Assembly: GCA_947462335.1 (NCBI GenBank)
Contig: OX381708.1
Span: forward strand, 558,001-622,000
Source: Harmothoe impar
Taxonomy: Eukaryota > Annelida > Polychaeta > Phyllodocida > Polynoidae
Length of the DNA: 64,000 bases
Direction of reading: 5' to 3'
A program made the translations under genes and the position numbers. Positions 44,491-53,872 of this stretch are shown here, one piece after another. Each line of letters begins with the position of its first letter. Positions within the stretch are counted from its first letter, which is position 1. The notes beneath the pieces were generated by a model that did no database searches, had not been told where the DNA came from, and saw only the letters and a program-made list of their open reading frames with translations.

Positions 44491-44778
44491 CTTGGCTGTG
44501 TGGTTTACCCGAGAGGAAGTTGCGTTGCGCAAGCGCCGCAGACGAAAAACCACAACAAATCTAAAATGAGCCGAATTTGGCCATAAGCGAGACAAAATAA
44601 ATTACAAAACTCAAATTGAGTAATTGTAGAATATATTCATATACTAAAATATACTTGAGTAATATTTTGATGATTTTGTATTTCTCGGCTGAGGCAATTA
44701 CTTTCGCATATTTTCAGCGAGGTTCTTCAGCTTCCGGTTTCCTCGGCTGTCAACAAAAGTCGGCGAATCCACATCAAA
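44491..44778. promoter_or_regulatory. Divergent promoter between eL42 and SMAP
   Basis: 288 bp separate two start codons that point away from each other. On the eL42 side, CTTCCTCTC (minus strand, 44511-44519) is a 5'-TOP-like start. TGCGCAAGCGCC (44526-44537) resembles an NRF-1 site with one mismatch. On the SMAP side, CTTCCGG (44731-44737) is an ETS core on the opposite strand. There is no clear TATA box in the expected place. Shared regulation is inferred from the layout. Confidence 0.75.
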
Positions 44779-44862
44779 ATGAGTTTTTCTGCAGAAAGCA
44801 GTGATTTTGGTGACCATGGGAAGGGAGAGAAGCGAGGAGTGGACAAGGCGGAGTTAGAAAAG
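44779..44862 (+). CDS. SMAP: SMAP coding exon 1
   Basis: Encodes MSFSAESSDFGDHGKGEKRG, then VDKAELEK. Donor AAAAG|gtcatt, phase 0. This is the first ATG after the CpG-containing promoter. Confidence 0.85.
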
Positions 44863-47436
44863 GTCATTTACCTTCGTGCAATGTTTATTTCCTCCATGGT
44901 AGCGGCCGGTGTGTCGGTGGAGGGGTGACAGTCCACTGACACTGTCACTGTCGATTCTGACACTCACACTGGCACTGGCCACTGGCGACACTCACAGTCA
45001 GTGTGACTATGAGCGTGAGACAGTGCCAATGTCAACGTCTGCAGTCACTGCAGCAGTGGCAATGGGCTTCCCTCAGTGCCACAGTGGCGATATATGGCAT
45101 AATAATTAATAGGGGAATACTAACATAAAAATGAATGAGTAAAGATACAACTGGATGTACGACGACAAGTTTGGGTTGCCGTATCGCACGGTGCGCACGA
45201 CTGCACAGCAGGAGTGCGCACCGTGCGATGCGGCAACCCAGACAAGTCGTCGTACATCCAGTTGTATCTTTACGAGTTCTTTTTTTGTTTTATTATACCT
45301 AGCATATGACATTGGGAAGATTACGATAGGTATTACGATAGATATCAGAGAATACACATTTGCGAGTTAAGGCCCTGTTACACTGGCGGCATCTGCCGCA
45401 CTGCATCTGCCACAGAACTTGCTGTGCGGCAGATGCAGCTAGTGTAACAGGCCCAAAACTTGCTGCAGCTTGCCGCAACTACTTGCTACATCAAAAGCTA
45501 CCGAAAGCTACCACTGTTAGCTTTCCTTGAGGCCCGGGCTTGAGGCAGATGCCGCACGGCAAGTGCCGCCAGTGTAACAGGCCCTTTACGCACCACCCCA
45601 TGTGTTTGCGCACCTGTTTTCCCGTATCGCACATGTGGAAATACAAAGGTGTGTATCACACACGTAGCTAGTCCGGCGATTCTATGTTGTAGGAATAGCA
45701 ATGTCATATGCTAGGTATAATAAAAATGCATCCACTAATTAGGTCCTACCACCAATGTAAATCCAATTATAAAGGGAGTGTTCATTTTTCATTTACAGTG
45801 GGGACTCAAGGGGGGGGGGTGATATTTTGCACGCAGGCGCCAAAACATCTATCATTCTATGGCCCCTCAACTTCAAGAGTACTCTGGGTTGATATTTCAA
45901 CTGCCTTATTTCTCTTTTCATGATTCAGGTGCATTCTGCAAATGACTGGGAAGGGGCAAACCTTGGCGACGACGACAGGCGGAAAAAGTTCCTGCGACTC
46001 ATGGGCGCCAAGAAGGTATGACACAACTATTAAATGTAACGCTGGAATTGTTTATATAAAAGGAGCTGTGAAATAAAATTCGATTTTCAATAGTTTCAAA
46101 ATATTCAAAATGAGTTTTAAAATCAGTCCTCATGATGCATTAATGCAACCTTGGCCAGTAGATGCATCATGCATCATACTGACAAGGGCACAGCACATTA
46201 AAGCACAATTCAGTGATGAAAGTGTCCCGTCCCCGAGTCCCCCGTCTCCCGTCCACTCACCGACTACTGCTTGTGTTACAGAAGGAGCACCACGGCCGCT
46301 TCGTCATCGGGGAGAACAGCTCCAAGCACGGCAGGACAGGTGGGTAGTGACTACCGTAAATTCTCGCGTATAAGCCTAACTCGCGTATAAGCCGCACCCC
46401 TAACTTTGACAAATTATATAAGCCGCAGATGGGGTTTGAATATTGCGATTTTGGTACTGTAGTATACTAATAAAAACTCTCGTATCAGCCGCACCCTATA
46501 TAGGCATGTTTGGTATCAAAAGAAAGCTGAGTCTGACTCGCGTACAAGCCGCGGCTTCTACGCGAGAATTTACGGTAATGTACAAACATGGCCGCCGTCT
46601 CGGCTTCTAATTGTAACGAACTTTACGTTAATACTAGATACTAGATACCTGTTCAATTTATTCCGAAATAATCTCTCGTTAAATAATCTTTATCTGTTCG
46701 ACAGATAAAGATTATTCAAGAGAGACTATTATTATTATTTTTCTTGGAATTTAAGAAATTGATTTCTTAAATTCCAAGATAACACTCGGCTTCTAACTGT
46801 AATGTTAAGAACTTTACTTTAATAGTAGATACCTGTAGCCTGTTCAATCAATTCCAAAATAATCTCGTTAAATAATCTTTATCTGTTCAACATATAAAGA
46901 TTATTCAAGAAAGATAATTTTTCTAGGAATTTAAGAAATTAATTTCTTAAATTCCTAGAAAAATATGTAGTGATTGTAATAGCAAATGAATAATTTTGAT
47001 TCAAAGACTAATTGTTAAATAATTGTCCCATGTTTTGTGTTTGGCAGACGAGGAGACATCGCGGTTGAACCGTCAGCTGGAGCACCAGTACCGCAGTGGG
47101 CTGGACCTCAAACTGAGTGGCGCAGCGCGTCACCACTCGGGGCTCGGCTTCCACGACGAGAGGGGCGCCCCCTCCTCCTCCACTACCGCTGGTCCTGCTG
47201 CCGCGCCACCCGCCCCCACAGCCGCCCCCACCACCGCCCCCATAGCCGCCACCACCGTGTGCCACAAAGACCCTCCACACAAGGACGCTGACAAGCCACA
47301 CGACAAGGACACGAAAACACACGACGACAAACCCGTCCAATCTAAAACACAGGAATCAGAGCAAACAAACGGAAAGGAGAGACGCAGCTCAGAGTCAGAA
47401 AAGTTTAAAATGAATTTTGTGAAGGCTTCCGATTGA
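44779..47436 (+). CDS. SMAP: Small acidic protein homologue (SMAP, C11orf58), four coding exons
   Basis: Homologue of the small, little-characterised vertebrate small acidic protein. Coding exons: 44779-44862, 45929-46015, 46282-46339 and 47048-47436, GT-AG and in frame, 205 codons. Conserved blocks: DWEGANLGDDDRRKKFLRLM (human [20 protein letters not shown]), HHGRFVIGENSSKHGRT, the helix LNRQLEHQYRSGLDLKLSG, HSGLGF, and the C-terminal FKMNFVKASD (human YKMMFVKSSG). The variable region before the C-terminus is Pro/Ala/Thr-rich, then Lys/Asp/His-rich, whereas in vertebrates it is Asp/Glu-rich, so this copy is less acidic. Molecular function is unknown to me. Confidence 0.93.
44925..45095. repeat. 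Imperfect simple repeat (CACTGNCACTG)
   Basis: Degenerate CACTGACACTGTCACTGTCG-type repeat in SMAP intron 1. No other content seen. Confidence 0.6.
45139..45273. mobile_element. Near-perfect palindrome (MITE) in SMAP intron 1
   Basis: Arms of about 61 bp (45139-45199 and 45212-45273). They start GTAAAGATACAACTGGATGT and contain TCGCACGGTGCGCAC, which is itself a hairpin. The loop is about 12 bp. The arms differ at a few positions only, so this is a recent copy. Confidence 0.85.
45370..45585. mobile_element. 216-bp MITE with TTA target duplication
   Basis: Inverted ends AGGCCCTGTTACACTGGCGG (left) and AGGGCCTGTTACACTGGCGG (right, read inward) differ by one base. TTA flanks both sides (45367-45369 and 45586-45588). 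Internal TGCGGCAGATGC repeats are also inverted. The TTA target fits PIF/Harbinger. Confidence 0.88.
45929..46015 (+). CDS. SMAP: SMAP coding exon 2
   Basis: 29 codons, VHSANDWEGANLGDDDRRKK then FLRLMGAKK, the most conserved SMAP block. Acceptor CATGATTCAG, donor AAG|gtatga. Confidence 0.95.
46282..46339 (+). CDS. SMAP: SMAP coding exon 3
   Basis: Encodes KEHHGRFVIGENSSKHGRT, phase 0 in and 1 out. Acceptor TTGTGTTACAG, donor GACAG|gtgggt. Confidence 0.94.
46354..46575. mobile_element. MITE, CCGTAAATTCTCGCG family
   Basis: Inverted ends CCGTAAATTCTCGCGTATAA and TACGCGAGAATTTACGG, flanked by TA. The interior repeats CGCGTATAAGCCGCAC. Decayed relatives lie near 1926-2070, 4940-5030, 19170-19365 and 49850-49900. 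Confidence 0.85.
46600..46975. repeat. Tandem pair of double-hairpin units in SMAP intron 3
   Basis: Two related units of about 185 bp. Each has AACTTTAC, TAGATACCTGTTCAAT and two strong hairpins: 46682-46716 and 46742-46779 in unit 1, 46871-46905 and 46918-46963 in unit 2. The second hairpin stem has a paired change, CTTGG/CCAAG in unit 1 and CTAGG/CCTAG in unit 2. Confidence 0.8.
47048..47436 (+). CDS. SMAP: SMAP terminal coding exon 4
   Basis: Encodes DEETSRLNRQLEHQYRSGLD, then LKLSGAARHHSGLGFHDERG, a Pro/Ala/Thr-rich linker, a Lys/Asp/His-rich segment and FKMNFVKASD. TGA at 47434-47436. Acceptor GTGTTTGGCAG|AC. Confidence 0.95.
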
Positions 47437-47525
47437 GGTTTTGTCACCGTCTCATTTTTGTGTTTGAGCCTTGCCCTTCTTGTATAAACATGTTGTAAAG
47501 TCACCAAACACTGCCATGTAACGGG

Positions 47526-47673
47526 TGACGTCACATGTCAGGATGACGTCACATGATGTAGGGGATGACGTCACATGATGTAGGTGGTGACGTCACATTT
47601 AGAGGTGATGTCACATGTAAGGCTGACGTCACATTTAGGGATGACGTCACATGTAAAGCTGACGTCACAGGTA
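47526..47673 (+). repeat. Array of TGACGTCA motifs in the SMAP 3' UTR
   Basis: Seven copies of TGACGTCAC and one TGATGTCAC in units of 18-21 bp (ATGTAGGGGATGACGTCAC). TGACGTCA is the full CRE palindrome bound by CREB/ATF factors. The array lies about 90 bp after the stop codon. Confidence 0.85.
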
Positions 47674-48139
47674 GGATGGCTAAGACTGTGGGGACCGCTC
47701 AGCGACTCTTCACTCTGTGACCCAGTAGAAGGGAGCTAGACACAACTTGTGTCCTCTACATGTAACAGACTGAAGGACAGTAAAGTACATCTAGAGGTTA
47801 AGTCCCTGTAAGTAGAGGAACATGAGACAAGCAATAACTCTGATGTTACAGCGGTGAGAACGCTGACAAACCGTGTCAGATCTGGTATCGTGTTCTCCGT
47901 ACCTGTTTTTGTACTTCCTTTGTCCAAACTTTTGTATATCATTCACTTAATTAACTTGTGTTGGTTCAATTCAGTTTGTATAATTGTCTTTGTACTTTAG
48001 GTTTATAAAGTTACCGGCTACTAGCGAGTCATGGCTTAGTTGTGGCAGAGCCCACCAGGTGGCAGCTCAGTCGGCTACTGTAACAGACGCTCTGCGTGCT
48101 TCCTGTTCTTGTTTCACGTTTTTTTCTATTTATAGACTA

Positions 48140-48145
48140 AATAAA
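48140..48145 (+). terminator. SMAP: Probable poly(A) signal of SMAP
   Basis: AATAAA about 700 nt after the stop, followed by TGTGTTCTACACTTTGTGTC, a GT-rich downstream element. No better signal lies between the stop and here. Confidence 0.65.
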
Positions 48146-48377
48146 CGGGAACAGCAAAGCTATTGTGTTCTACACTTTGTGTCATGTAATATTATCTAAT
48201 ATACTCTATGGAACTACAGTGCCCTATTAAGTGCACACCGGCACTTTTGGCATTTTCCAAAGTTTGTGTGTTTGTGGGGGGGGGGGGGGGGGGGGGGGAG
48301 GGGGATGCAGACTGTATCTGGACAATTTTAGACAATAATAATTAAGAATGTGTTAATATTTGTCAATCAGTATTAAT

Positions 48378-48552
48378 AGGCCACTTAAAATTGATTATCA
48401 GCTTTGCGGACACTTTTTAGGAAAAATGGGTGCGGGAGGGCGCCTTTTATTTAATTTTGTTTCACTTTTTTCTGGGGGTGCGGGAGGGCCCTTTCTTGTT
48501 TAAAGGATGTGCGCAGTGTCCGCAAAGCTGACAATCAATTTTAAGTAGCCTT
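48378..48552. mobile_element. MITE, CAGCTTTGCGGACAC family
   Basis: Inverted ends: left GGCCACTTAAAATTGATTAT then CAGCTTTGCGGACAC; right GTGTCCGCAAAGCTGACAAT then CAATTTTAAGTAGCC. The interior holds two GGGTGCGGGAGGGC segments. A diverged copy is at 40548-40865. Confidence 0.8.
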
Positions 48553-48739
48553 ATATAGACAAAATATTTCTTCTACCAGAATAGAATTCTTAGACATGAA
48601 ATTGAAAGAAGCAGACAAAGTCTTTGAGTTGTTGATTAGATCTTTTATTTCTAGTTAAGTGAACATGATCGCGGGAATCCTCAAATTGTAGATCTACACA
48701 ACGTAGGGCGCAAGTCAGCGCCTGTGTATACTGTTATAA

Positions 48740-49800
48740 TGCTACATGCCTGACCTCGGGCGACCTGCCGACCCTCTGAGGGCCGCGTAGTGCGCTTAAT
48801 GAGTAACACCCTCTGTCGTCATGATGCCCTATCAAGCTGCATTCCTGCATCATACCGACCGTTCAGGAAGTATCAACCGTCTTGGGTGGGCATGATGCTT
48901 GAATACAGCACCGGCTGGTTGCTCGCTAGGGCCGCAGTATTGCAGCGGGTATTCATGACGACCAGAGGGTGTACAGCATTAACGCAGCATGTAGCCCTAA
49001 GAGGACGGCCGGGGGAGACCTGGGGCACCGAGGACGCTAATGCTTCTTTACCTGGATGTGCGACTACAGCTGTAACAGCGGTAACACTAGGAGCGGCATG
49101 ATGCATGAATGCAGCACGAGCGAGTCACTCACCAGCGCTGCATGCATGCATCATGCAGACTAAAGCTAGAACATTTAATCACTATGCAGTCCTTAAAGGG
49201 TTAATTGAGTGATGCACACAAGTTACAGTTGAGGTTATGCTGGACGGTAACTCCACACGTCTACTCCCTGCTCTCACACACTTCTCATCCGCACAATGTT
49301 CTCTTCTGTCGTTGCTCGTCGTTATACGCCACGGCTGAGATAATCTGCTACTTCAACGTTAAATAATAGACGTAGCTTCTTGTCAATGTTAGATTCTAAA
49401 TCTGCACAACTTGGTATTAACCCTTTATAAACAGCCAAGTGCTTTAATGTCCTTTGTCACCATGAATGCAGCGCTGGCGAGTCACTCGCCAGCGCTGCAT
49501 TCATACAACATACTGACTTTTTGAGAGTGTATCAATCCCACAGGGTCGGCATGATGCTTGAATGTGGCACTGGCGAGTTACTCGCCAGGGCTGCAACGGC
49601 CCAAGCTGCCTGATGCTTCATCTTTAGTTGTCGCCATGATGCACATATGCAGCGCCTGCCAAAACTCACCTGTGCTGCTTTTTGGAAAACTATCATGCAC
49701 GAACGCAGCACAGGAGAGTTACTGGCCAGGGCTGCATTCATGCATCGTCACAACAGATGGGCACGGCACAATAAAGCACCATGCGGCCCTTTAGGGTTAA
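48740..49800. repeat. Clustered copies of a dispersed 'catgatgcatgaatgcagc' repeat
   Basis: Several diverged copies share ATGATGCATGAATGCAGC, GAGTTACTCGCCAG, GGCTGCATTCATGCATCATG, AGTGTATCAACCC and TTAAAGGGTTAA. GCTGCATTCATGCATCAT is the inverse of the first motif, so each copy can fold. Related copies occur near 40070-40510, 41515-41580, 46115-46200, 57180-57530, 58210-58360, 58740-58900 and 63630-63680. No coding content. Confidence 0.7.
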
Positions 49801-50689
49801 GCTGGGTGAACCACCTGATAGTAACGGATACCAAGACAAAAAGGAAACTTAAAACCCCACCTATAAGCCGACCGCGCCTATAAGCCGAACCACGAAAAAC
49901 AATCAGGCTCATCGAATAGAAATTGTAATCACTGAAAACATAAGCTGACCCTCTCTTTTGGCAAGAAAAATGGACTTTAAGGTCTCATAATGCAAAATAA
50001 ATGACACAACAATGGGGTTTTGGGGTAAGACTAGTAGCAACAATCAGCATTAATTAGCACATGGTGCAGAGCCACCGTTCTAATCAGTCAACGGGGCCGT
50101 TCTGAGCTAGTAAGACATAAGACGGCGTATTTGTAATCATATTTTCATTGGACGGAATGTTATGAAATCTGGACGGACACACACTTGTAAATAATGTAAT
50201 AAAAGTTTGACAATAAAGCAGTAGTTTCCACAGCTTGATATACGCTACATGCCACGCGGCAGGCCGACTACCCACCACACCAACACACGGGCACGCAGCA
50301 GTTAGAGCTCAACTCCCTGTGTCTAGAAGCTGTAGCATAGCTTGACATATCATCTTGCATTTGGTATAAGTTAAAACATAATTCACTGTAACTTTTCATT
50401 CTGGGTTGTACCAGTCCACAGTAAACTTGCATTTACCTCGCTGGTTACTACTCCAAAGTCCCCTCGTGGGGAATCGACATTCGACCAAACACTTATAAGG
50501 ATCCATACAAATACCAGTGGCAAGTGGGGCACGATATTGTCCATGTTTCACAATTAGAGAAAAGTGTTCCTGCCGGCTGTCGTCATGGCTAAACCTGCCG
50601 TGTAATACACGTCACGTCATGGCTACAACAAATCTCTGATCTGACGAGATCATCGTGACAACAAACCTTTACAACACCAGTTCTTGTGA

Positions 50690-51195
50690 CAACACCGGGT
50701 TGTCACCATGACAACACCGGGTTGTCACCATGACAACACCGGGTTGTCACCATGACAACACCGGGTTGTCACCATGACAACACCGGGTTGTCACCATGAC
50801 AACACCGGGTTGTCACCATGGCAACACCGGGTTGTCACCATGACAACACCGGGTTGTCACCATGACAACACTGGGTTGTCACCATGACAACACTGGGTTG
50901 TCACCATGACAACAATGGGTTGTCACCATGACAACACCAGGTTGTCACCATGGCAACACTGGGTTGTCACCATGACAACACTGGGTTGTCACCATGACAA
51001 CACTGGGTTGTCACCATGGCAACACTGGGTTGTCACCATGGCAACACCGGGTTGTCACCATGACAATACCGGGTTGTCACCGTGGACACAGGGTTGTCAT
51101 CATGACAACACCAGGTTGTCACCATGACAACACCGGGTTGTCACCATGACAACACCGGCTTCTCACCTTGACAACACCGGGTTCTCGCCGTGGTG
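50690..51195. repeat. 22-bp minisatellite
   Basis: About 23 copies of CAACACCGGGTTGTCACCAT plus GA. GGTTGTC and GACAAC are complementary within each unit. It starts sharply and ends in degenerate units near 51190. Confidence 0.92.
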
Positions 51196-51829
51196 ATCAC
51201 CCTGACTACATGAGGGGCTGACTGTGACACAGCAAGGTGCAATTTGGCACTTAATGTTACTTCATTCAATATAAATAAATATGCACAAACTATTTAATGC
51301 TTACATAACTTGGTAAACATCAGGAAAATCTGCCATTTCATGTTAAACACGAGTTATATGTGATTGGTTAGATATGTTTGTATATTTCCCTGTACCATGT
51401 TGCGGGCAGGCGGTACAATCACTAGTAACAAGTTCCCAGATCAGATACCAGACAGTGAGAGACTACTCTACCTTCCCTCACCTCTTTAAATGGTAAATTT
51501 GTTACAAAATTGTAGGAAACTCATTTTGGGTTGATCCTTATGATGATGAGACACTACTAGTTAGTCTCCACCACGTCCTGTATAGCTTAGGGTGGAGGTT
51601 GGTGACAGCAGACAAACACAGAGAAATGCTGCTAGAATCAAGGAGCCCCAACGTCGAGCGGGGACAGACAAGAGCCGGCCTCTACGACACTCCTCCACTC
51701 TGCACTCGTTCATTGTTGATGTTCTCCTCTTTTTGGCAAAATGCGAACAAGTCCTAGGAATACAGACAACATAATTGTTGCTACAAAATGTGCACAGGGA
51801 GGCGGACAGTCCTGGGTCCTGACTAGTGA

Positions 51830-52404
51830 CTGCCACGTCACGGGAGTCATGACGTTATCACTTAGTGACTTGTGTCACCGGATGTTCCGGGAGTCATGAC
51901 TTGGTGATTTGAGTCACCGTGGCTCCAGAAGTCATGACTGTGTGACTCCTGCCACTGGGGCCCACATGAGGCATGACTTCCAAGAGTCAAGATTCAGTGA
52001 CTCAAGTCACAGAGGCTCCGGGAGTCATGACTCGGTGACTGGAGTCATGACTCGGTGCCTGGAGTCATGACTCAGTGACTGGAGTCATGACTCAGTGACT
52101 CCTGTCACCGGGTGCTCATGGAGTCATGACTTGGTGACTGGAGTCATGACTCGGTGACTGGAGTCATGACTTGGTGACTGGAGTCATAACTCAGTGACTC
52201 CTGTCACCGGGGCCTTGTGGAGTCATGACTCCGTGACTCCTGTCATCGGGTGCTCGTGGAGTCATGACTCAGTGACAGGAGTCATGACTCAGTGACAGGA
52301 GTCATGACTCAGTGACTCTTGTCACCGGGTGCTCGTGGAGTCATGACTCAGTGACTAGTCATGACTCGGTGACTAGTCATGACTTGTCACCGGGTGCTCG
52401 TGGA
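51830..52404. repeat. Array of TGACTCA / GTCATGAC motifs
   Basis: Units of 19-60 bp built from GGAGTCATGACTCAGTGACT and CCTGTCACCGGGTGCTCGTG. It contains many TGACTCA sequences (AP-1 type) and GAGTCATGACTC palindromes. The array runs into the stop codon of the exon at 52406-52615; the bases around that stop (AAGTCATGA) belong to the repeat. Confidence 0.88.
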
Positions 52405-52405
52405 G

Positions 52406-52615
52406 TCATGACTTGCGGGGGCGGGGGGTCTGCTTGGGGTCGGGGCGTGTGCCGGCCCCGTTGGAGACGCGGCCGGGCCGGGCGGGGGGTTGTGTGCTGG
52501 AGGCCTGGCGCCGCCCGGGGGTGGCTGCCTCTGTGGGAGACTTGCTCTTGGAGCGCAGCCCCGCGGTGTTCTGTCCCGTCGTTAACGTCGACATGCGTGT
52601 CCCACTCGGTTTGCC
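52406..52615 (-). CDS. Terminal exon of an unidentified gene, basic Ser/Pro/Arg-rich tail
   Basis: Minus-strand exon with acceptor TTCATGTCGTTGCAG, phase 0, 69 codons and TGA at 52406-52408. The product (GKPSGTRMSTLTTGQNTAGL, then RSKSKSPTEAATPGRRQASS and so on to PRPRKS) is basic and rich in Ser, Pro, Thr and Arg, like disordered C-termini of cytoskeleton-associated proteins. I cannot name the family. Codon GC is high and CpG-rich against AT-rich flanks, as in the RXR exons. A reading from the ATG at 52631-52633 as a single-exon gene is possible but would make the strong acceptor a coincidence. Confidence 0.5.
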   Translation of the reverse strand, partial: GKPSGTRMSTLTTGQNTAGLRSKSKSPTEAATPGRRQASSTQPPARPGRVSNGAGTRPDPKQTPRPRKS

Positions 52616-52734
52616 CTGCAACGACATGAACACAAGATCAGGTTAGACAGCTTTTCAAAGATATTTCAAGGTACAGTGGTTACTGTAGGAGGTTTACCAT
52701 TTCCACTAGGACGATGTAGGAGTTTAGGCCATAT

Positions 52735-53872
52735 GATGAAGCACTTCCCACTTCCCACACGGATAAAGCCCTTCCCACGTGACACATGGATAAAGCCCTT
52801 CCCACGTGACATGGATAAAGCCCTTCTACCCCCACTTCCCACATGGATAAAGCCCTTCTACCTCCACTTCACACATGGATAAAGCCCTTCCCACGAGACA
52901 CATGGATAAAGCCCTTCCCACGTGACATGGATAAAGCCCTTCTGCCCCCCCTTCCCACATGGATAAAGCCCTTCTACCTCCACTTCACACATGGATAAAG
53001 CCCTTCCCACGAGACACATGGATAAAGCCCTTCCTACGTGACATGGATAAAGCCCTTCCCACTTCACACATGGATAACGCCCTTCCCACGTGACATATGG
53101 ATAGAGCCCTTCCCACGTGACACATGGATAAAGCCCTTCCCACGTGACATGGATAAAGCCCTTCTGCCCCCCCTTCCCACATGGATAAAGCCCTTCTACC
53201 TCCACTTCACACATGGATAAAGCCCTTCCCACGTGACACATGGATAAAGCCCTTCCTACGTGACATGGATAAAGCCCTTCTACCTCCACTTCACACATGG
53301 ATAAAGCCCTTCTTACGTGACACATGGATAAAGCCCTTCCCACGTGACATGGATAAAGCCCTTCTGCCCCCCCTTCCCACATGGATAAAGCCCTTCTACC
53401 TCCACTTCACACATGGATAAAGCCCTTCCCACGAGACACATGGATAAAGCCCTTCCCACGTGACATGGATAAAGCCCTTCTGCCCCCACTTCACACATGG
53501 ATAAAGCCCTTCTACCTCCACTTCACACATAGATAAAGCCCTTCTACCCCCACTTCCCACATGGATAAAGCCCTTCTACCTCCTCTTCATACATGGATAA
53601 AGCCCTTCTACCCCCACTTCACACATGGATAAAGCCCTTCTACCCCCACTTCACACATAGATAAAGCCCTTCTACCCCCACTTCACACATGGATAAAGCC
53701 CTTCTACCCCCACTTCCCACATGGATAAAGCCCTTCTGCCCCCACTTCCCACATGGATAAAGCCCTTCTACCCCCACTTCCCACATGGATAAAGCCCTTC
53801 TACCTCAACTTCATACATGGATAAAGCCCTTCCACCTCCCACATGGATAAAGCCCTTCTACCCCCACTTCCC
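52735..53872. repeat. Minisatellite ACATGGATAAAGCCCTTC
   Basis: About 45 units of roughly 22-27 bp: CACATGGATAAAGCCCTTCC followed by CACGTGA, or TACCTCCACTTCA, or TGCCCCCCCTTCC. The variant linkers recur in fixed order, giving larger repeats of about 180-190 bp (for example at 52930-52990, 53160-53220 and 53365-53420). Confidence 0.92.

Noticed and set aside
46110..46373. 87-codon ORF overlapping SMAP exon 3
   Set aside because: Different frame from the conserved KEHHGRFVIGE block and continues into the MITE.
47008..47534. ORFs of 110-137 codons around SMAP exon 4 in other frames
   Set aside because: The SMAP frame has conserved blocks and a splice acceptor; the others are shadows.
50690..51195. 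Direct repeats resembling a CRISPR array
   Set aside because: Units are contiguous 22-bp repeats without unique spacers, in an animal genome.
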